From CAYNLG01 sp964397995 (lineage in GTDB: Bacteria > Planctomycetota > Phycisphaerae > FEN-1346), in contig CAYNLG010000028.1 in NCBI GenBank assembly GCA_964397995.1, positions 1-39,065 on the forward strand: a stretch of 39,065 nucleotides of DNA, given 5' to 3'. The notes under the pieces were generated by a model. That model saw only the letters and a program-made list of their open reading frames with translations. It was not told the origin of the DNA and ran no database searches. This document shows positions 1 to 9,003 of this stretch, piece by piece. Within the stretch, counting starts at the first letter, position 1, and every line of letters starts with the position of its first letter. The position numbers and the translations under genes were made by a program.

Positions 1-2
1 GA

Positions 3-689
3 CTGCCCGATGCGCTCGCCCTCCATGACGATGATGGAGTTCTCGGGCACGTCCGCCACGCCGCCGCTGACGCCCTCGGCGCAACCGGCGATCCCCGGGC
101 CGTCGAACCCCTCATCGCGGCCCTGGCCAGGGAAACCACCGCCGCCGAACAGGGCATGGCGGCCGCGCTCGGCGCTCTGGGCGATGCCCGGGCGGTGGAC
201 CCCCTCGTCCGGGCGCTCCGCGACGGCGACGAGGAACTCCGCCGCCACGCCGCCGAGGCCCTCGTCCGGCTTGCCGCCCTGCCCGACCAGGCGGCGGCCG
301 CGCGGGCGCGCGAGGCCCTGGCCGGTGCCCTGGACGACCCGTATCCGCACGTGCGGGCCGAGGCGCTGCGCGGCATTCAGGAGGTGGCGCGCGTGCTCGC
401 GGCGCTGGAAGATGAGGACTGGCGGGTGCGGGCGTACGCGGTGCGGCGGCTAGGTGCGCTCGGAGCCCGTAAGGCAACCACGGCGCTCATGGGCCGGCTG
501 GACCCGGCGGTCGAGCCGGAGGCGTTCGTCCGCGCCATGGTCGCCACCGCCCTCGGCGCGATCGGCCATAGGGAGGCCGAGAGCGCCCTTGGCACCGCGG
601 CCGAGACCGACCCGTCCCAGCGGGTGCGCGATGCCGCCCGCGACGCCCTGCGGGCCCTGGCCGAGACCCCAGGCCGGCCCGCGCAATGA
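3..689 (+). CDS. HEAT-repeat protein, C-terminal part (5' end outside window)
   Basis: The reading frame is open from the left edge of the window to a TGA at 687-689, so the start lies outside. The translation is a run of alpha-helical HEAT/PBS-lyase-type repeats of about 30 residues: units such as GDPRAVEPLIAAL, GDARAVDPLVRAL and the helix pair VRAYAVRRLGALGARKA recur with the usual A/L spacing and the conserved D-x-R/V turn. HEAT repeats form solenoids used for protein binding; they carry no catalysis by themselves, so a precise role cannot be given. An internal ATG at 156 is not the real start, because the repeats continue upstream of it. The gene runs towards the next one, and the two stop codons are only 6 bases apart. 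What lies N-terminal (for example a PQQ, cytochrome or kinase domain) cannot be seen. Confidence 0.85.
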   Translation: MPDALALHDDDGVLGHVRHAAADALGATGDPRAVEPLIAALARETTAAEQGMAAALGALGDARAVDPLVRALRDGDEELRRHAAEALVRLAALPDQAAAARAREALAGALDDPYPHVRAEALRGIQEVARVLAALEDEDWRVRAYAVRRLGALGARKATTALMGRLDPAVEPEAFVRAMVATALGAIGHREAESALGTAAETDPSQRVRDAARDALRALAETPGRPAQ

Positions 690-695
690 CGTGAC

Positions 696-2207
696 CTACC
701 GCGGGGCGAGTCGGAAGTCATCCAGGTACACGGTGCCCTCGCCCTCGACAACGAAGACGATGTTGATGAATGGGTCCCACGCGGGCGTCTCGAAGTCGAG
801 CACCACGTGCTGCCACCCTTTGCCCCCCTCGGCGACGCTCGTCTGCTGCTCCTTCAGCCACTCGCGCGAGTGCGGGCTCCACTCGTAGAAGTCGCCCTTG
901 ACGAACCCGCGGACGCCCTCGCCGACCGGCTTCATCCACGCCTCCAGCCGGTACGCCGTCTTCGGCGTCAGGCTGACCTGCGGCAGGTTCGGCCACGACG
1001 TCTTCACCAGCACCAGCGACTGCTTGCCGGAGTGGGCCTCCTCGGTCGAGAGCGCCGGCGGATGCGACGTCCACACCAGGCCGCGCACCGGCCGGTCGAG
1101 GGCCACCGGCTGGTCCTCGAAGTCCTCCAGCACGCCGATACGGACGATCGGCACCGGCCCGCCCAGCGTCAGCATCTCCATCGCGTTCCAGACGTGCTCC
1201 GTCAGGGCGGGCGGCAGGCCCATCAGGCGGTGGCGGAACCGCATGTGAAAGAGGCCGTCGTCGGCCCGCTCCAGCCCCTCCGGGAAGGGGATGTTGATGT
1301 GGAAGTCATTGTGGGCGTTGCAGACGGGCATGCGCGGCACGCCGCCGGAGTCGTCGCGCGTCCGCACAAAGCTCCAGCCCGTGTCCTTCTCCAGGTAGCC
1401 GATGAACCCGTTCTTCCGCCACGTCGTCTTGCTCTTGTTGCCGTCGACCCGGTCCATGTTCATGAGGTTGTTGGCGTAGCCGACGACCCCGTCCGTCCAG
1501 TCGGGCGTGAAGACGGTCCGCTCGTAGACGCTGGCCTCGGGCCACGGGACGTAGCATCCCGGGCAGAACGTGCCCTGGCGGAAGCCGGCCTTCTTGCCCG
1601 CCGGCAGGTCCTTCAGGCCGATGCGGTACCGCCCGTCGACCACGTAGCCGAAGACCGGGTCGACGCGGAACTCGAAGGTGTGGCGGACGTTACGATCGTC
1701 GCCGACGACCTGGCGGACGAACGTCAGCGTCTGGCCGCCCCCCTCCCACGAGTCCTTCGGGTGGACCATGCCGTCCTCGCCCTTCTCGCCGCCCTCGCCG
1801 TCCTCGTAGATGAACGAGCCGTGCGACCGGACCGGCTTCAGGAATTGCCACGTGGGCAGCGACGGGCCCGGCATCGTGTCGAGGTGCAGCCGCCCGGTTG
1901 GCATGAAGTCGAGGCCTGTCGGCGCCTGGTCCGGGCACGGCGCGAGCAGCATGATGTCGCCGCTCCGCAGCGCCGCCACGTACTTGTCCCCGTCCATCAC
2001 GAGGCGCAGGTCCCGCTCCTCCACCTTGCCCTTGGCGTGGTGGAACGTGAAGTGCTTCGTCACGGCCTTGAAGTCGGGCTCGTACGCGGCGTAACGGGGT
2101 TCGGGCTTGACCTTGGCGGCCAGGTCGTCGATCTCGTCGGCCCGGGCGGGCGCGGCAAGGGACGCGGCCGCCAGCGCGGCCGCCGTCAGGGCGAGGAGGG
2201 GATTCAC
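696..2207 (-). CDS. secreted protein of unknown function with C-terminal carbohydrate-binding-like domain (paralog of next gene)
   Basis: 503 residues with a clear signal peptide (hydrophobic Ala/Leu stretch, cleavage near APARA-DE at about 23). I do not recognise the family. The central part (about 25-350) is rich in Trp, Tyr, Asp and Gly and looks beta-structured. The last ~140 residues resemble a galactose-binding/CBM4-9-like jelly roll: an EEAHSGKQSL segment, AYRLEAWMK, WQHVVLDFETPAWDPF and a closing TVYLDDFRL, the usual calcium-site strand of such domains. It is a tandem paralog of the gene just upstream on the same strand (2218-3888), sharing GLPPxLTxHVW, AHSGxxSL, YRLEAWMK and YLDDxRF. 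Only 10 bases separate them, so they are very probably co-transcribed. Neighbouring xylanase and propeller genes suggest a role in extracellular polysaccharide handling; that is inference. Confidence 0.8.
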   Translation of the reverse strand: MNPLLALTAAALAAASLAAPARADEIDDLAAKVKPEPRYAAYEPDFKAVTKHFTFHHAKGKVEERDLRLVMDGDKYVAALRSGDIMLLAPCPDQAPTGLDFMPTGRLHLDTMPGPSLPTWQFLKPVRSHGSFIYEDGEGGEKGEDGMVHPKDSWEGGGQTLTFVRQVVGDDRNVRHTFEFRVDPVFGYVVDGRYRIGLKDLPAGKKAGFRQGTFCPGCYVPWPEASVYERTVFTPDWTDGVVGYANNLMNMDRVDGNKSKTTWRKNGFIGYLEKDTGWSFVRTRDDSGGVPRMPVCNAHNDFHINIPFPEGLERADDGLFHMRFRHRLMGLPPALTEHVWNAMEMLTLGGPVPIVRIGVLEDFEDQPVALDRPVRGLVWTSHPPALSTEEAHSGKQSLVLVKTSWPNLPQVSLTPKTAYRLEAWMKPVGEGVRGFVKGDFYEWSPHSREWLKEQQTSVAEGGKGWQHVVLDFETPAWDPFINIVFVVEGEGTVYLDDFRLAPR

Positions 2208-2217
2208 GGTCGGTCTC

Positions 2218-3888
2218 CTACGGTTTCAGAATCTGCCGCGCGGGCGGCCCGTCGCCGATCCGCTCGAAGCGCAGGTCGTCCAGGTACGCCGTACAATTCT
2301 CGGCATAAAACGCCACGTCGATGAACGGGCCCCAGTCGGGCGTCTCGAACTCGACCTCGACCTTCTGCCACCCGCCCCCCGGCTCCAGGACGTTCGTCCT
2401 GATCGGCTTGCCGACGCGTTCGGGGTTGTGCGGGGTCCACTCGTAGAGGCGGGCAAGGAGGTACGCCCGCGCCGGGCCGAGGCCCTCGAACTCGCCCATC
2501 TCGGCGAGCTCCTTCTCGAAGCGGGCCTTCTTCTCGGGGTTCGTCTCCCGCTCGATGCGCTTCGCCAGGCCTTCTTTCTTCTTGGCGTGTCTCTCACGGG
2601 CGGCCGTCTCGTCCGCCTGCAGCTGCTCCGGCGTCTTCGGCACGACCTTCATCCAGGCCTCGAGGCGGTACCGGGCGCTCGGTTTGACGGGGAGCTGCGG
2701 GTCGCCGTGCCCCGAGCGGCCCTCGATGCGCAGGCTCTTCGTGCCGGAATGGGCCTCGGCGCTCGAGAGCTCCGCGTTCCACGGCATGCCGCGCTCTCTG
2801 CCATCGATCGGGAGCGGCTGGTCCTCGAAGTTCTCGAGGCGGCCGAGGCGCACCATGAGCTTCCGCTCGTCCTGGTGCAGCACGGTCATCGTGTCCCAGA
2901 CGTGGCGCGTCAGCTCGGGCGGCAGGCCGACCAGCCGGTGCTTCATCACGAAGTGTTTCAGGCCGTCGTCTCGCGTCTCGGGCTCTTTCGGCCAGTTGAC
3001 GACGAAGTCGAGGTCCGTATGGGCTCCGCAGACGACGAGCCTCGCCGGGGCCCCCTCGATCGTCATCGTCGGGCTCCAGCCGGTCTCGTCGTTCAGGAAC
3101 GCGACGAAGCCGCCGTCGCGGCACCGCATGTCGCCGCCGTGCTGCTTGGTGGCCCCGTGGTTGCAGGCGTAGCCGACGTAGCCGCCGTCCGGCACCGCGA
3201 TGGCGTGGCGGAAACAGGTGGCCTCCCCCGGCCAGAGCAGGTACCGGCCGCTCGTGGCCGCCGACGAGAACTCGTACCGGCCGGGCGGCGGGTCGGTCCA
3301 GATGTCGTACGTCGCGTCCACCACGTACCCGAGCACCGGATCGACCTCGAAGACGATGGTGTTGGTGGCATCGACCGCCACGTCGCCCTGGGTCCGGTGG
3401 GCCCAGCGGCTGAACGAGGCGTCGCCCTTGAAGCGGCGCGTCAGGACGAGGCGCGGCCCGTCGACCTGCCACTGGTAGCTCGAGTCCTTCGTCCACTCCG
3501 ATTGGGGAATGAAGTTGTTCGTCCGGAGTTCGGTGCCGACGGCCGTGTCGATGTGCCACCGCTCGACCGGCAGGTTCAGCGCCTCCGGCGCCTGGCCCGG
3601 CCGGAAGTCCTGGACGTAGACCGTGCCGCCGTGGAAGCCCGTCATCGGCATGATGGCGACGTACCGGTCGCCGTCCTTGATGACCCACCAGGGCGACGTC
3701 TCCGGCCCGCCTCGCCCGAGGAACGTCAGCTCCGTCTTCGTGACGGACCACGCGGGCGTGTGGTCCGCGAACCGCGCCGGGGGCTTCAGCTTGGCGACGA
3801 GGTCGGCCACGTCGTCGGCCCGGGCGGCCGGCGCCGCCAGCAGGGCGACCGCCGCCGCCAGGAATACGAGCGTGATGCGATGCGTCAT
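2218..3888 (-). CDS. secreted protein of unknown function, tandem paralog with coiled-coil insertion in its C-terminal domain
   Basis: 556 residues from the ATG at 3888, chosen because a signal peptide (MTHRITLVFL then an Ala-rich core, cleavage near ARA-DD at 25) begins there and AGAGGA sits 7 bases upstream; the frame is open further upstream but that part looks like noncoding GC-rich sequence. Residues 30-350 match the paralog at 696-2207 in order and spacing. Residues 365-545 are a CBM4/9-like galactose-binding fold ending in CTAYLDDLRFERI. Residues ~417-470 are a highly charged Lys/Glu/Arg segment, predicted coiled coil, inserted between AWMKVVP and the LYEWTPHNPE strand; the paralog has only a few residues there. 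Function unknown; the signal peptide says it is exported. Confidence 0.8.
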   Translation of the reverse strand: MTHRITLVFLAAAVALLAAPAARADDVADLVAKLKPPARFADHTPAWSVTKTELTFLGRGGPETSPWWVIKDGDRYVAIMPMTGFHGGTVYVQDFRPGQAPEALNLPVERWHIDTAVGTELRTNNFIPQSEWTKDSSYQWQVDGPRLVLTRRFKGDASFSRWAHRTQGDVAVDATNTIVFEVDPVLGYVVDATYDIWTDPPPGRYEFSSAATSGRYLLWPGEATCFRHAIAVPDGGYVGYACNHGATKQHGGDMRCRDGGFVAFLNDETGWSPTMTIEGAPARLVVCGAHTDLDFVVNWPKEPETRDDGLKHFVMKHRLVGLPPELTRHVWDTMTVLHQDERKLMVRLGRLENFEDQPLPIDGRERGMPWNAELSSAEAHSGTKSLRIEGRSGHGDPQLPVKPSARYRLEAWMKVVPKTPEQLQADETAARERHAKKKEGLAKRIERETNPEKKARFEKELAEMGEFEGLGPARAYLLARLYEWTPHNPERVGKPIRTNVLEPGGGWQKVEVEFETPDWGPFIDVAFYAENCTAYLDDLRFERIGDGPPARQILKP

Positions 3889-4000
3889 GAGACCGTCCTC
3901 TCCGCGTCTCGGCCGGGCCGTCACACCCCGGCCGCCCAAAGCCATCCTACCGTCGGGTGCGAGGCGCCGCACCGGAAAGCGCGCGCGGCCCCGGCCCGGG

Positions 4001-5236
4001 TCAGGGGTCGGCCACCGGCTGCGCCGTCGCACGCGGCGCCTCCGGCGTCAGCGTGACCTCCCACGTGCGGCCGCCGGCCTCCACGCGGTACGTGCCGTAG
4101 AAGCCCCGGAACGCGACCCAGCCGTCGCGGCCGGCGGCAGCCGCGCCCGACGTCACCCACTGCCGTTCCATCAGGTCGACGTAGGCCTGGCCGTTCGGCT
4201 TGATGGACCAGTCCTTGCGCCAGAGGGCCCGGCCGGGCTTCCAGTGGCGGCCCTCCCAGAAGCCCCACATCAGGATGCCCTTGACGGCCGGGTGGGCGAA
4301 GCAGACCCGGTAGAACCGCCTCAGGTCCTCGGCCTGGGCCGCCTCGTCCTTGCCCCCCGCGTCGAACTCCGTGATCTTGATGGGCAGGCCGAAGGCGGCC
4401 AGCGTGTCGAGCGAGGCCCAGAGCGTCTCGGTCGGGGGCACGCGGCCGCCGAAGTGGGCCTGGCAGCCGATGCCACCGATGGGCGCACCGTCGTCGAGCA
4501 TGGCCTGGATGTGCCGGGCGTACTTCTTCGCCCCGCCGCCCAAGATGCCGTAATCGTTGACATAGTACGTGACGCCCGGGTCCGCCACCTCGGCCCATTT
4601 GAAGTACGCGGCCCCGTTCTTGAGGCCCAGGCGTTTGGCGTAGACGTCGCCGTGGAGCATCTCGTTGTTCAAGTCCCACTCGTCGATCTTGCCCTTGAAG
4701 AGGCCGAGGACGCGGACCATGCGGGCCTTGATCGCTTTCTCCAGGACGGCCGGCTCGACCGTCTTGTGCCAACCCGCCGGCCCCTGGTTCGTCCCCCACA
4801 TGATGCAGTGGCCGCGCATCGAGAGGCCCAGCCGTCGGCACGCGGCCCACACCTTCAGGGGAATCTCATCGCGGTAGACGCCCGGCTCCGGCTCCATGTG
4901 CTTCCACTTCATCGCGGACTCGTCCACCGCGCAGGTGAAGTACCGGGCCAGGAGGTCTCGGTAGCGGCGGGCGTCCGGGTCGCTGTCGGGCTTCAGAAGG
5001 AGGCTCTGGTTCACGCACGTCCCGAAGGGGAAGTGGTGCTTCACGAGGCGGTACCGGACCGCGCCGGCGATGCCCGGGACGCGCACCGCCAGGTCGCCCT
5101 GGCGGTGCTTCGCGATGAGCGCGTCCAACGGGGCCTCATCCGGCGCGGCCGCGCGGGCCGGCGTCGCGGCCAAAGCAGCGGCCAGCAGGACCCCCGCGGC
5201 CACGAGGGCGGTTACTGGTCGGCGGGCATGGGTCAT
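4001..5236 (-). CDS. endo-1,4-beta-xylanase, glycoside hydrolase family 10
   Basis: 411 residues. A signal peptide (to about residue 29, ATPARA) is followed by a GH10 TIM barrel. Family marks are seen in order: WKHMEPEPG (111-119, strand 3 region), RGHCIMWG (141-148, the usual RGHxLxWH), WDLNNEM with the acid/base Glu192, NDYG (227-230), the QAHFGG segment (259-264, usually QxH), and KITEFD with the nucleophile Glu290. WGFWEGRHWKPG (~312-323) matches the late WG..D..SW region. GH10 enzymes cut internal beta-1,4 bonds of xylan with retention. A short ~65-residue C-terminal beta-rich tail follows the barrel. It starts 13 bases after the propeller gene at 5250-6617, so they are probably one transcript. 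WGTN replaces WHTQ after the strand-4 region, so substrate preference may differ from classical xylanases. Confidence 0.9.
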   Translation of the reverse strand: MTHARRPVTALVAAGVLLAAALAATPARAAAPDEAPLDALIAKHRQGDLAVRVPGIAGAVRYRLVKHHFPFGTCVNQSLLLKPDSDPDARRYRDLLARYFTCAVDESAMKWKHMEPEPGVYRDEIPLKVWAACRRLGLSMRGHCIMWGTNQGPAGWHKTVEPAVLEKAIKARMVRVLGLFKGKIDEWDLNNEMLHGDVYAKRLGLKNGAAYFKWAEVADPGVTYYVNDYGILGGGAKKYARHIQAMLDDGAPIGGIGCQAHFGGRVPPTETLWASLDTLAAFGLPIKITEFDAGGKDEAAQAEDLRRFYRVCFAHPAVKGILMWGFWEGRHWKPGRALWRKDWSIKPNGQAYVDLMERQWVTSGAAAAGRDGWVAFRGFYGTYRVEAGGRTWEVTLTPEAPRATAQPVADP

Positions 5237-5249
5237 GGTCGCCTCCGGA

Positions 5250-6617
5250 CTAGTCGGGCATAGGCGGCAACTTGATGGTCGGCGGTTTCGGGGCCTCGGC
5301 CTCGCCCCCGCCGGCGCCCGCGCCGAAGTCGTAGCAGTAGAGCTTCTTGGCGTCGCGGCAATAGAGGCGTCCGCCCGCCAGGGCCGGATGGGCGTACGTG
5401 TTGCCCGTCAGCTTTTCCTTGCCGAGGATCTTGCACGCCTTCCGGTCGGGCTGGAGCAGGACCGCCGTGCCGTCGTCGCCGAACGCCAGGGCCCGGTCGC
5501 CCCCCGTGATGAAGTGGACGAGGCCCAGCAGCCCGCTCACGGAGTCGTCGTACCAGAGGAGCTTCAGCTTGTCGGCGGGGTCGAGGCAGACCAGGCCCTC
5601 GCTCGCCCCGAGGACGAGCTTGTCGCCCCAGACGACGGGCGAGCTCATCTCCGGGTACATCTCGTCGCTCCAGCACAGGGCCTCCTGCTTGATCTTGCCG
5701 CCCTGCTCGAAGCCGTGCAGCCGCGTGTCCTCGTCGCTCGAGGCGAGAAGGAGCCGGTCGCCCACAGCCAGCGGCGTCGGCACGATGTACCCGCCGGAGG
5801 ACTCGACGGGCAGGTCCCAGAGCCGCTCGCCGGTCTTGGCATCCCAGCCGTTGCAGTTCATGGCGTCGTAGCCGACCACCTGCTTGACGCCGCCGAACGT
5901 CGCCACGATGAAGTTCGAGTAGTTGGGCGGCCCGCCCTTGCCCTTCCAGGCGACCTCGCCCGTCTCGGGCTTCAGGGCCACGACCGAGGCCCCCACGCCG
6001 CCCGGGTTCACCACCACCAGGCCGTCCAGCAACAGCGGGCTGGAACAGTAGCCCCACGTGGGCACCTCGCCGGCGTCGAAGGCCTCGACCAGGTCCTTCT
6101 TCCAGACCTCCTTGCCGTCCTTCAGGGTGAGGCAGAAGAGCGTACCCCAGGCGTTCAGGAGGTAGACCTTGCCCTTGTGGATGAGCGGGGTGGCCTTGGG
6201 GGCGGCCCCGTACTCCATCTCCTTCGTGTTCGGGTACTCCAGCGTCCAGAGGGGCGTGCCCTTGACGGCGTCGAAGGCCCGGTAGATGTCGCGCTGCATC
6301 TCCTCGTGGTCGCCGATGACGACGACACCCTCACCGACCGCGAGGCCGGCCGGGCAATCCCCCGCGACCTCCTGGCTCCAGAGGAGCTTCTTCGCGGGCA
6401 TGGTCTTGGGCACCTCGGGCGAGAACCCGTCCCCCCGGGGGCCGCGCCACTGCGGCCACGCGGGCGCCGGCTTGCCCGCCGCCTTCGCCTCCGCCGCCTT
6501 CTCGGCACGGGCCTCCTTGGCCGCGTCCGTCACCTCGGCGGCGCGGCCCGCGCCGCACAGGGTGAACACGATGAGGGCGGCCATGGCGGCCGCCGCGCTC
6601 CAGTGCTTTCGCGTCAT
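5250..6617 (-). CDS. secreted PQQ-binding-like beta-propeller protein
   Basis: 455 residues from the ATG at 6617, where a signal peptide begins (MTRKHWSAAA core, cleavage near GRA-AE at about 27) and AAGGAG lies 10 bases upstream; the frame stays open above but does not look coding. After an Ala/Lys-rich spacer it has the WPQWRGPRGDGFS motif that opens many planctomycete PQQ-like propellers, then repeated blades with G-x-V-x-x-x-D/N and the LDPADKLKLLW and DAKTGERLWDLP type W-motifs. The fold is an 8-blade-like WD/PQQ propeller. No quinoprotein dehydrogenase calcium or disulfide signature is visible, so it is more likely a binding or scaffold protein than an enzyme. First gene of a probable operon with the GH10 xylanase. 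Confidence 0.8.
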   Translation of the reverse strand: MTRKHWSAAAAMAALIVFTLCGAGRAAEVTDAAKEARAEKAAEAKAAGKPAPAWPQWRGPRGDGFSPEVPKTMPAKKLLWSQEVAGDCPAGLAVGEGVVVIGDHEEMQRDIYRAFDAVKGTPLWTLEYPNTKEMEYGAAPKATPLIHKGKVYLLNAWGTLFCLTLKDGKEVWKKDLVEAFDAGEVPTWGYCSSPLLLDGLVVVNPGGVGASVVALKPETGEVAWKGKGGPPNYSNFIVATFGGVKQVVGYDAMNCNGWDAKTGERLWDLPVESSGGYIVPTPLAVGDRLLLASSDEDTRLHGFEQGGKIKQEALCWSDEMYPEMSSPVVWGDKLVLGASEGLVCLDPADKLKLLWYDDSVSGLLGLVHFITGGDRALAFGDDGTAVLLQPDRKACKILGKEKLTGNTYAHPALAGGRLYCRDAKKLYCYDFGAGAGGGEAEAPKPPTIKLPPMPD

Positions 6618-6697
6618 GGTTGCCTTGCTCCTTGATCGGGGTGGGCCCGGCGCCGCGCGCCGCCCGCCTCGGGTGCGGTCCGCGCGGCCTGTTTCCG

Positions 6698-6703
6698 ATT
6701 GTA
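6698..6703 (-). promoter_or_regulatory. possible -10 box (TACAAT) upstream of the propeller-xylanase operon
   Basis: On the minus strand TACAAT (5 of 6 to TATAAT) lies about 80 bases before the ATG at 6617. No good -35 sits at 16-18 bases; a TTGAGA is 20 bases upstream, which is too far for a normal sigma-70 promoter. The same CGTACAATC context recurs before the hydrolase gene at 25410. Confidence 0.25.
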
Positions 6704-6808
6704 CGGGCCCCGGGCGCAAACCGTCTCAAGCGTTAACCCGGAGGGCGGCCGGCGGATACCGCGGAATCGCGCCGGACGCCCGCCCCGCCGGACGGCCGTC
6801 GGGACGCC

Positions 6809-8635
6809 TCACTCGTTGGACGCCTGGAATCCCCGCCCTATGCACAGGACGTGCTCGTGGGTACGCAGGAAAAGCCGGTCCCCGTCGGCCACCGGCGACG
6901 CCACCAGATGGAACCGCCACGGGTACAGGTCCCGCGAGAACCAGCGGCGCCGGACCTCCTCGAACGGCAAGTCCCCGTGGGCCATCGCCTCCTTGACCTC
7001 GGACCGGACCCGGCTCAGCGCGACAAGGCGGCACGGCGGCCCCGTGCGGAGCGTCGCCACCGCCCCCGTGCCGTCCGGCACCACCAGGTACTTCCCGGCC
7101 AGAATCGGGTTCGGCCCGAATCCCGTCAGCGGCAGCCGCTCGGGGTCCATGCCCTCCAGCGGTTCTTCCAGGAGGGTCCCGTCGGCGGCATTCAGCACCA
7201 GCAGCCGCCGGCCCGCCGGCCGCACGTACAGCCGCCCCCGGTCATGCACCGGCGCGTGGTAGAACGCGCCACGGTCGCGGTGCGTCCACAACGTCTCGGT
7301 CACAAGCGCGTCCAACCCGTCCCAGGCCAGCCGCACGGCCTCGACCTTGCAGCCCGGGCGGCCATCGCGCTCCCGCCCGTTCGGCACGAAGACGATCCTG
7401 TCACCCAAGGCCAGGGGCGTGGCGATGCAGCGCGGCAGCTTGCTGGTGAGGACGCGGCCGTCCTCGGGGGCGTAGGCACGGCCGTGGCTGGTGACGACGA
7501 CCTCGCGGCCAGCGACCGTGGCCAGGACCGGGCTGCCGGCCGGCTCCTGGCCCTGCCGCGCCGAGTGCCGCCATGGGAACCGCTCGCGCCAGACCTCCTT
7601 ACCCGTGGCCGGGTCCAGGGCCCGGACGGTGCAATCGGCAATCACGATGAGCCGGCCGCCCGCCAGCAGCGGCGAGTTCGTGTACCGGCACCCGACGCGC
7701 AGCGGCAGGTCGGCCTCGCCGTCGCCCTTGCCGCCCGCGCGATGCGGGACCGGGCGGAACCACGTCAGCCACTGCCGCTCGCCCTCCAGGTCGTAGCACG
7801 CCACCTGGCCGAAACCGAACGTGACGTACACGTGCCGCCCGTCGCTGACGGGCGTGGCGAAGGTCTGGCCGACGTACCCGCCCCACTGCTCGAAGTGGAG
7901 GCCGAAGTCGTGGTGCAGGCGCTCGCGGACCTCGCGGGCCGCGCCGAATGCCTCCGACGCCCGTGTCACGTAGTACCCACGCCAGCCGCGCAGCCCATAC
8001 CGCGTCAGCAAGGCACGCTCCTTCGCGCGGGCTTCCAGGGCCTCCTTCCGGGCCACGAGGTCGGCCTCGTCCGCCTCCAGGTCCAGGACGATCTCCTCCA
8101 GGTCCGCCGGGCAGGCGGGCCCGAGCAGCCGTTCGGCTGTGCGTGTGCGGCCGGCGCGGGCGGCGGCCAGCTGCTGCAGCCGCGTCCGCACGAACACCAG
8201 TTCGGCGATCACGTCCTTGGCCTCGCGGTTCCGGCGCACCTCGCACTGCCAGGCCTTGCGCGCGGGCGCGGCGTCAGCCGGCAGGAAGAGCTCCAGCTGG
8301 TCGCAGACGCGCAGCCACAGGACCTGCCCCGTGCGGGCGTCCAGGCACAGGACCTGGTTCGGCTCCGCCAGGACGACCACCCGGTTGCCCACGACCACCG
8401 GCGACGCGTGCGACCAACTCGGCATGGGCGTCCGCCAGAGGACGTTACGGCCGGTGCCCTCGTCCCAGCTCAGGACCGGGTGGGCCGACGGGAACGCGCC
8501 GCTGCCGTCCCCCCGGAAGCCGACCGGCCGGACCGTCTCGGCCCCGGCCGCCAGCGCAGAAAGCGCCCCCACCACGACCGCGGCAACCGCGGCCGCCCGG
8601 ATCCCTCGCCCGAGATTCCGTCGTGTGGCAGACAT
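6809..8635 (-). CDS. secreted PQQ-like propeller protein with a long helical insertion
   Basis: 608 residues. A signal peptide or N-terminal anchor (residues 10-31) precedes a PQQ-type beta-propeller. FRGDGSGAFPSAHPVLSW (40-57) is followed by SHASPVVVGNRVVVLAEP and LCLDARTGQVLW (97-108), a standard PQQ blade. Residues ~112-255 leave the propeller pattern and are Arg/Glu/Ala/Leu-rich helical sequence with a likely coiled coil (DLEADEADLVARKEALEARA). Blades resume at YVGQTFATPVSDG (~254) and run to the C-terminus (LDPATGKEVWRERF, LVASPVADGDRLFLRTHEHV). Role unknown; family members act as secreted scaffolds or sensors, often in polymer degradation. The start is supported by GGAAG six bases upstream. 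191 bases separate its end from the next propeller gene, so it may be a separate transcript. Confidence 0.8.
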   Translation of the reverse strand: MSATRRNLGRGIRAAAVAAVVVGALSALAAGAETVRPVGFRGDGSGAFPSAHPVLSWDEGTGRNVLWRTPMPSWSHASPVVVGNRVVVLAEPNQVLCLDARTGQVLWLRVCDQLELFLPADAAPARKAWQCEVRRNREAKDVIAELVFVRTRLQQLAAARAGRTRTAERLLGPACPADLEEIVLDLEADEADLVARKEALEARAKERALLTRYGLRGWRGYYVTRASEAFGAAREVRERLHHDFGLHFEQWGGYVGQTFATPVSDGRHVYVTFGFGQVACYDLEGERQWLTWFRPVPHRAGGKGDGEADLPLRVGCRYTNSPLLAGGRLIVIADCTVRALDPATGKEVWRERFPWRHSARQGQEPAGSPVLATVAGREVVVTSHGRAYAPEDGRVLTSKLPRCIATPLALGDRIVFVPNGRERDGRPGCKVEAVRLAWDGLDALVTETLWTHRDRGAFYHAPVHDRGRLYVRPAGRRLLVLNAADGTLLEEPLEGMDPERLPLTGFGPNPILAGKYLVVPDGTGAVATLRTGPPCRLVALSRVRSEVKEAMAHGDLPFEEVRRRWFSRDLYPWRFHLVASPVADGDRLFLRTHEHVLCIGRGFQASNE

Positions 8636-9003
8636 GTGTGGCTTCCGGCCGCCTCATGGCGCCGGCGGAAGGACATGGCACCCGCCGGCCGTCGGCACGC
8701 GTGCGGGGACCGGACCGGGACGTCCCGCGGCTTGACCGGCCGCGCACCGCCACCGCGGCGGCACACGGGCCGCGTCACTACGCGGTCAGACGGTCTCGGT
8801 ACGGATGTGGCAAGAGCCGCCCCTGGCCCCCAGACGTGCCTCCTACGGCCTCAGCGAGCCTTCCGCCGGTGGTGGCGCCGCCGGGCGGACCAACGTGACG
8901 TGAGTGCCCTGTGCCCGTTCGGCGGCGTCACGGGGGAAGTATGCGCCATAACCGGGCGTTCGTCCAGCGGCAATTCGGCCCTAACGCGCAAATCAGGGGG
9001 CGC
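8636..9003. other. intergenic stretch of 368 bases, no gene seen
   Basis: Lies between the end of the ABC permease gene and the start of the propeller gene, both on the minus strand. Short open frames here have no codon pattern or ribosome site. A weak minus-strand TTGCCA (8808-8813), 17 bases, TCTGAC (8785-8790) could be a promoter for the 608-residue propeller gene. No hairpin with a T-run was found for the end of the ABC operon. Confidence 0.4.

Noticed and set aside
807..2324. Long open frames on the plus strand opposite the two tandem secreted-protein genes
   Set aside because: They are antisense to genes with signal peptides and clear paralogy; their composition (Arg/Pro/Val/Leu with no domain) is what GC-rich third positions produce in the opposite frame.
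5250..8635. The two PQQ-like propellers as quinoprotein alcohol dehydrogenases
   Set aside because: The blade motifs are present but the vicinal-Cys, Ca2+-site and catalytic Asp signatures of PQQ dehydrogenases are not visible.
8636..9003. Possible small gene or RNA in the 368-base gap
   Set aside because: No ribosome site, no codon bias, no stable T-tailed hairpin and no tRNA-like cloverleaf seen.
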